DNA of 64,000 bases, taken from Marchantia polymorpha subsp. ruderalis (lineage: Eukaryota; Streptophyta; Marchantiopsida; Marchantiales; Marchantiaceae). Position 1 is the stretch's first letter. Every line of letters starts with the position of its first letter. The notes beneath the pieces are model-generated. The model was given only the letters and a program-made list of their open reading frames with translations, was not told where the DNA came from and ran no database searches. The translations under genes were made by a program, and so were the position numbers. Below are positions 58,601-64,000 of this stretch, in pieces. The stretch covers positions 22,283,501 to 22,347,500 of the forward strand of contig AP031355.1 in the NCBI GenBank assembly GCA_037833965.1. Direction: 5' to 3'.

Positions 58601-61600
58601 TGAAATTACTTTTAAATCCAAAACGATTACTATTCTTGTAATTCCATGAATATGAAAGATCTTCAATCATATTTAATGTAGTATTGGAAGAAGATAACGG
58701 AAAAATGACATCAACTTATGTTATAAATCATCCGTCAACAAAGCACTTATAACTTTGTTATAATTTTTTATCTATCATGATGAAGCAACACACGTGATAA
58801 TAAATGATAGTAGTCAAGTAATGAGCTAAAAGATGAAAAATTTACTTTCAACACTTATATTCTTTCCAAGTTTCTGAAAGTAAATGACAAGATCACCAAA
58901 CAAATCAATATAATTATAGAATATTTCATCTTAAAACTCATGATCGTCAAGGAGACATACAACATGTTTGAAAATTCTTTGCAATAAATTCATTTATAAA
59001 AAGTTTCAAACAACATATTACAATGATTATATTCATTCACTTGAAAAATATAAATGCAATATGACAATGTTGATAGTTTACTTTTGAAGATTTTTCTAAT
59101 CGTCGTCGTTGTAAATGAATGCTATTGGTTTCAACGTCTTGCATAAATCCATAGCTTTTAGCTTGTTCTTGACTTGTTTCTCTCACGTATATTGTATTTT
59201 ACTTTCTCATATCATGCTACTCTAAATATCATTGCTGTCATCTTGTTCCATTCAACGTTTAAAATTGTTATTTGTGTCATTTGAGCAAATGAACATTTTT
59301 TAACTCATCTATAGCTCTTCAGAAATCTTGATTTATCGGAATTTTTGCCTTTTCTTGTAGTATTTCACAACATTACTTGTAGATTTGTTTGCAATTCACA
59401 AAATGTATGTTTTGCCTTGTTAATGTCGAGTTTTTTTTCCCTAAATTAAATTAGAATAGCAAAATTGTAACTACTCCTAATAAATTTTTTTAATACATTT
59501 GGTTTTTTTAAAGATTTTTTGTTTAGTAATAATTGGAAACATTGTTTGAAAGTGTGTTTGATTATGAAAACTCCGAAAAAACATCAACGTTGTGAGATTC
59601 ATGATAAAGTCTCGAAATATAACTTTATCTTTTAACACTCGTGGAAAAGAACCAAGAATAGGAGATAAATTTCAATGAGAGTAAACCAAAAGATCACTTC
59701 ATATTATTCTTTTATGATCAACTATCAAAAAATTATCCAACAAGATCTTTAGTGAGAATTAGTATGGAGTTCACAGAGTATAGCTTTCAAAAAAGTGAAT
59801 GAAATATGAATGTACCTATTATTATGTAAATATTTAAAAAAATTTCTGAAAAAATAATATTCAATGTTTGTAGCATGTTTTTAAGTTACTCTACTAGCAT
59901 AGTATGCTCATAAAATCCTAAACTACCAAACCGTATTTTTATTATGAAGCATTTTTGTGAAATATTTACAAGTTTTTTTCACAAATATGATATAGTTTTG
60001 AATGACGTAAATAATTATTCTCATTACGACTTCTAAAAACAGAATTTTTTCAAAAATAAAAATATCATCTATCAATCATAATGTGCTATGTCTATTTTTC
60101 TTGAAGATGATATTTTCTTGAGTCATGACTTGAATTACACCATCAAACATTCATCATTGATCATCAAATGAATATAGTATACAAACGAATATCAGGATTC
60201 CTCATGTCAAAAATATATGTAAAATTTATCATCTTTCATACAAGGCCATTAAAAACTTATAATTCATAAATGAAAATTTATTAGAATTTAACATGATTGA
60301 TCATTTTACATTAAAAATTAATAATTTGATATTATTCAATTGAAAATTTCTTTTATGAGATATATGATATGTAAAAACTCTGTACAGATTCCAAATATTA
60401 TTATTTATTAAGATGAAATGCCAAAAAGCATTTCCTTAATAATAAGCATACTTTTTGTAAAGCAAATCATCTTCATCTTTTTCCTTGTTGTTTGCAAAAA
60501 AAGCTTGCTTGTTTGGTTGCAAGCATCTGTTTTGAGGTGATCTGTTTTAGGGTAGCATAGTTTTCCGATATTTAAATCTACTTCTTCACATAGATCTAGA
60601 ATTATAAATACTTTTCAATTCATTTATAAGTTTCGGAAATTTTTCCACAATTTACAGGCAACGGTTATGTTTGTGAAGATTGATGTTTGAGGGAGTAACA
60701 TAATCCTTTGCTGAAATCATTTTTCAACAAAGCAATCACCATCTTATTATCAATGATGATGATTCTATCGCAATGGAAAAACACTCGTGATAAAGATCAA
60801 TAATACGTAGTAATTAAACACTACAATTGTTATTTTTTTAACTCTTTAACAAGAATTTACAAATCCACAACAAAATCATTGAAAGCAAACATATGATTTT
60901 GTATGTTTATATTATTGTCTTTCATTTTGAATCTATAAGCTTCAAGTATGTATAAAGACAATTTTACATCTTTGTTGAATGATATTTTCTTTACAGCTCA
61001 TTGAAATAGGAACAACATTTTTCAACTTATCCAATTCTTTGATAATATGAGGCTATAGATTAAAAATATATTTTTATAATTATCTTTTACATGTCATTCC
61101 ATTCATATTCTCACATCAAATCAAATCATCGGTCTTAGCAATATTTCAAAATAATTAGCTTTGAGAAAGTTTTTTGTCTAACGAATGTAGATAATATGAT
61201 TCAAACTCTATTCTACTTGGCAATGTCAAAATTAAATTCTTTGATTTTCATCATTGTCAGTTTGTTGAGAATGTTTTACTCTTACTTCGTTGATATGAAA
61301 CTCAAATTCAAATTTAAACTTAAACTAAGACACCAACTTTCTGCCAAAAGCTTCATCTCTCCTGAATTTAATCATCAAATGCTGAGATTGCGTCTTGATA
61401 CTTTTTTCCTTCAAGACTTTATGTTAGACTTGAATCAATAGACATGATTATTGTTAAATTTTTCTTCTAGATTTTTTCAATTAACACAAACATAGAAAGC
61501 AATGAGGAGGACGGTGTTATAACAGGATTTGAGAACAGATTCAATGTTTATCCTATGTTGGACAAAGATAAGGATGTATATGTGACAGATGTCATAAAAT

Positions 61601-62080
61601 CCATGGCAAAATAATACCAGTGAAACATAAGTCTTTTCTGCAGTAATGAATGTAATTTCACAAAAGTCAACATTTTTCTTGCAACCAAACTGAAATTCGA
61701 TAGGTCCTCTAGGGCGGTTTTTATGTTCAAAATATTCCTCAAGGATGTCATTTTTCTCCTTTCTAAATATAAAAATTTCAATTGAAATAGTCAAATAATA
61801 TTAAAAATTATATATATATATATATCTATATATTTGTTCCATGTTTATTTATTATAAATTTTAAAATCTTGTTATAATTATTTTTTTGAATTTGACACAA
61901 AAAATTATTGAAACAATTCAATTCAATTTAATTTTTTCATTATGTCTTAAAAAAAGATACAATCGTTTTTACTGCACTTTATTTATTCCAAATTATCTAC
62001 CTATCATTTTCAATCAATATTAAGTCGACATAGTTACCTAGATGCCATACAATCGTTTGCTACATAGCGTTATACAAATG

Positions 62081-62112
<32 letters not shown>

Positions 62113-62250
62113 AACTTTTAATTAATCAAATTATTGCCACACTAACGAAGTGTCATCCATACCTCTACTTATGCAAGGGTATGTATGTCACTTCATTCAC
62201 CTGGCCTCAAATTATCACTCACGGGTCAATTTGATCTCATACTACTCAAT
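55620..62250. other. AT-rich desert
   Basis: About 75% A+T. I recognise no intact coding. Simple repeats occur at about 55,820-55,845, 61,810 and 62,082-62,110 (AT), and GAATT repeats near 58,303. The rest is probably decayed transposon sequence, but no family can be named. Confidence 0.6.
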
Positions 62251-62970
62251 CATGGAGACTCCATGGGCCCATAGGCTTGTGGAGTTGTGGCCTTATTGCT
62301 GTATGACATAACTTTCCTGAAATATTTATGAAATAGCCGAGTTTTTCTACTGAAATTAGTTTGCTTCACCATTAAACGGCAATAGAGCAATTACAATTCG
62401 ACCAGTAACGCAGAGACTTTAGCCATTTCTGATACGAATTGGTTGATTTATTGCCGCCAGTGGAACCAGAAACTTCATTAGACCAAACTTCGTATTTTTT
62501 TTCGTAAAAGAAGCATGGCGGTAACAAGAGTGCAATCAAGTGAAAAGGTTCAAGACGAGCCAGCCAATCACTTGGATCCAAAGTTTTCTCGGTACTATAT
62601 AACACTTGTTTTACTTCATAAGATATCTGTAAGAATTGTCATGATATTATGAGGGAGACATGTTCTTCCCACCTGTCTTTCGGATCTTTCGTTACACTTT
62701 GTGATTCACAAAATGGCTTGCTCCACGCTCCCATTCAGTGAGAAAGGCGTGTTCATAATCTTCTCTATGTGTTAAAAAAAGGACCTGTTCGGTGGTTAGC
62801 AGAAACTACCACGAAGAATGTGCCGAAAAGTGATGATACAGGATTAAAGCTGTGTCGATGTGATATCTAACAGTGATCTACCTCTTCAGGCTCCAGATCT
62901 TCAGGATAAAAGAATGGTAAGTCTACAGGGTGGATATGAAGTTAAGAGTGCAACAATCACATGATAATAA

Positions 62971-64000
62971 CTAAAGCAGTACATGTACAAGTCCTAATAA
63001 AAGAAGAGTTGCCAGGGAGAAGGCAGCAGCGTGAGATGCTTGCGATGGCGCTGGAGCTGCAGCAGGACCGGGGGTGGTGGTAGACGAATTGGGAGGCCTT
63101 GTGGTAGGGGAGGATGCTGAGGCTTTTGGGCCGGGGCTCGGGCTCGGTCCACCGGCGTTGGGAGCTGGAGCGGGCCCACTGTTCGACATGAGCGAAAGGC
63201 CTGCACAGGCACGAAGAGCACGAGTTGAAGCCAGTGTGTAATATCATTCTTCCACTTTCTAAACGACGGGACCACCATCGAGACAACTCCTTCCTGCAGC
63301 CACATCATTCTGATTCAAAATGGAAAATACGCAGCGCGGGGCCTTACAGTCTGTTTCCTCAAAGCCCAGAGTCCGCTGCTCTCGGTTGAATACCAGGTTC
63401 ATGCCCACCATGAAGTTCACTGAAAGCACGACCACGAGTTCCATCAATCATCACAGTAGTTCATATCACAGTAGGGGATGCAAGCACCAATGTCAAATAT
63501 TGTGTATATATGTGTTGTTGTCTTTCTAGAACTCTTCTCTGAGCCATCATAGATGCACTAGTATCTGAGCACGGGAAGGATGATGACCAACCTCCGATGA
63601 GGTTAATATTGGACTCGATTATGGCGAGGCAGAATCCACCACGCGTTCCGTTCTGTACAAGCATAGGAAGCAGGGCACACTTATGTGACATTGAATTGCA
63701 AACTGAGTCCACTCACGACTGCCATAACTTCCTGACCGCTGTAAAGTGCGTACGCCGAAGATCGTTAATCATAATATTTAAGGAGTTTCAGTCTGCGCAC
63801 TCACTAGATCACACAGCTCAACCACAGCATGAAAGAAAGTTACAAGAAATAACCCACTTGGAAGAAGAGGGAGATAAGCGGGTATCCGATAGGAAACGTA
63901 GCATTTCCAGATAGGACATAATCGATGGTAGGAGCATTGACAATGTCGTCTCTGCGATGGCAGTACGAGCAATTGGTGTCAATCTACAGGCACCGACCTG
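62971..64000 (-). CDS. Aspartic protease paralogue, 3' exons (5' part outside the window)
   Basis: Same architecture as the last four exons of the gene at 48.5 kb: 63951 to about 63858 (94 bp, with PTIDYVLSGN), about 63,703-63,592 (GGFCLAIIESNINLIG), 63419-63348 (72 bp, NREQRTLGFEETD) and 63200-62971 (stalk and tail, ending LLLLGLVHVLL before TAG). Exon lengths 94 and 72 equal those of the other gene. The junction between the first two is uncertain: the simple join is out of frame, and a donor four bases further on repairs it. A Cys split across the last intron is kept. The stalk is Pro/Ser/Ala rich, and a hydrophobic end predicts a GPI anchor. Catalytic exons lie beyond the window edge. The 3' flank is alike too, so this is a recent gene duplication in inverted, tail-to-tail orientation. 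Confidence 0.85.

Noticed and set aside
61477-61794. 105-codon minus-strand ORF in the AT-rich desert
   Set aside because: Length is unremarkable for the number of frames, the composition is typical of AT-rich noise, and no motif is present.
1-64000. tRNA, rRNA genes and CRISPR arrays
   Set aside because: No tRNA box pairs, rRNA motifs or regularly spaced direct repeats were seen by eye; CRISPR is not expected in a plant nuclear genome.

Overview
The window looks like nuclear DNA of a land plant, most likely a bryophyte and perhaps a liverwort. That placement is inference. It rests on plant-type aspartic protease genes with short GT-AG introns, Ty3/gypsy elements that include a chromovirus primed by initiator tRNA-Met, and a long coiled-coil protein that reminds me of liverwort repeat proteins. 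There are two base-composition regimes: islands of about 42-50% GC holding genes or recognisable transposons, and AT-rich deserts (about 37.3-42.4, 44.7-47.0 and 55.6-62.2 kb) with almost no readable coding.

Layout. 1-5.2 kb: no gene recognised. 5.27-8.23 kb (-): an unidentified multi-exon gene with a probable organelle-targeting or membrane N-terminus. 10.8-12.6 kb (+): the 5' part of a broken hAT transposase gene whose 3' part lies at 29.37-29.79 kb. The 16.8 kb between them is a nest of insertions: a 292-bp repeat at both edges; a degraded Ty3/gypsy element on the minus strand (about 13.0-20.0 kb); an inserted solo-LTR-like repeat (18.66-19.46 kb); a stretch with weak minus-strand coding signals (20.3-22.5 kb); and a young, essentially intact chromovirus (22,886-29,012). 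At 30.0-37.25 kb there is an old, transition-riddled relative of that chromovirus. Its 3' LTR was split by a copy of the solo-LTR-like repeat, which was in turn split by a 3.5-kb element carrying a long coiled-coil ORF. 37-47 kb is mostly AT-rich. 48.47-51.80 kb (+): a ten-exon aspartic protease gene of 545 residues with a signal peptide and a GPI-type tail. A paralogue points toward it from the right edge (62.97 kb to beyond the window, -). A second duplicated segment occurs at 43.14-43.69 and 53.30-53.85 kb.

The most interesting object is the minus-strand Ty3/gypsy element. Between its protease and reverse transcriptase regions it carries a recognisable C5-cytosine DNA methyltransferase domain (motifs I, IV, VI, VIII, IX and X), and after the integrase it carries the start of a PHD finger. 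Retrotransposons that captured cytosine methyltransferases have been described in dinoflagellates and charophyte algae. A land-plant-like copy combined with a PHD reader would join a DNA methylation writer and a chromatin reader in one mobile element. This copy is dead (frameshifts, stops, a gag-protease deletion). The second notable object is the intact chromovirus: its gag and pol overlap in a -1 arrangement with a GGGAAAC slippery heptamer followed, after 7 nt, by an H-type pseudoknot, and its leader holds two related small ORFs.

In summary, the protease genes are the clear host genes, and most of the remaining readable sequence is a layered transposon record running from decayed (hAT, old chromovirus, methyltransferase element) to recent (intact chromovirus, two substitutions between its LTRs).
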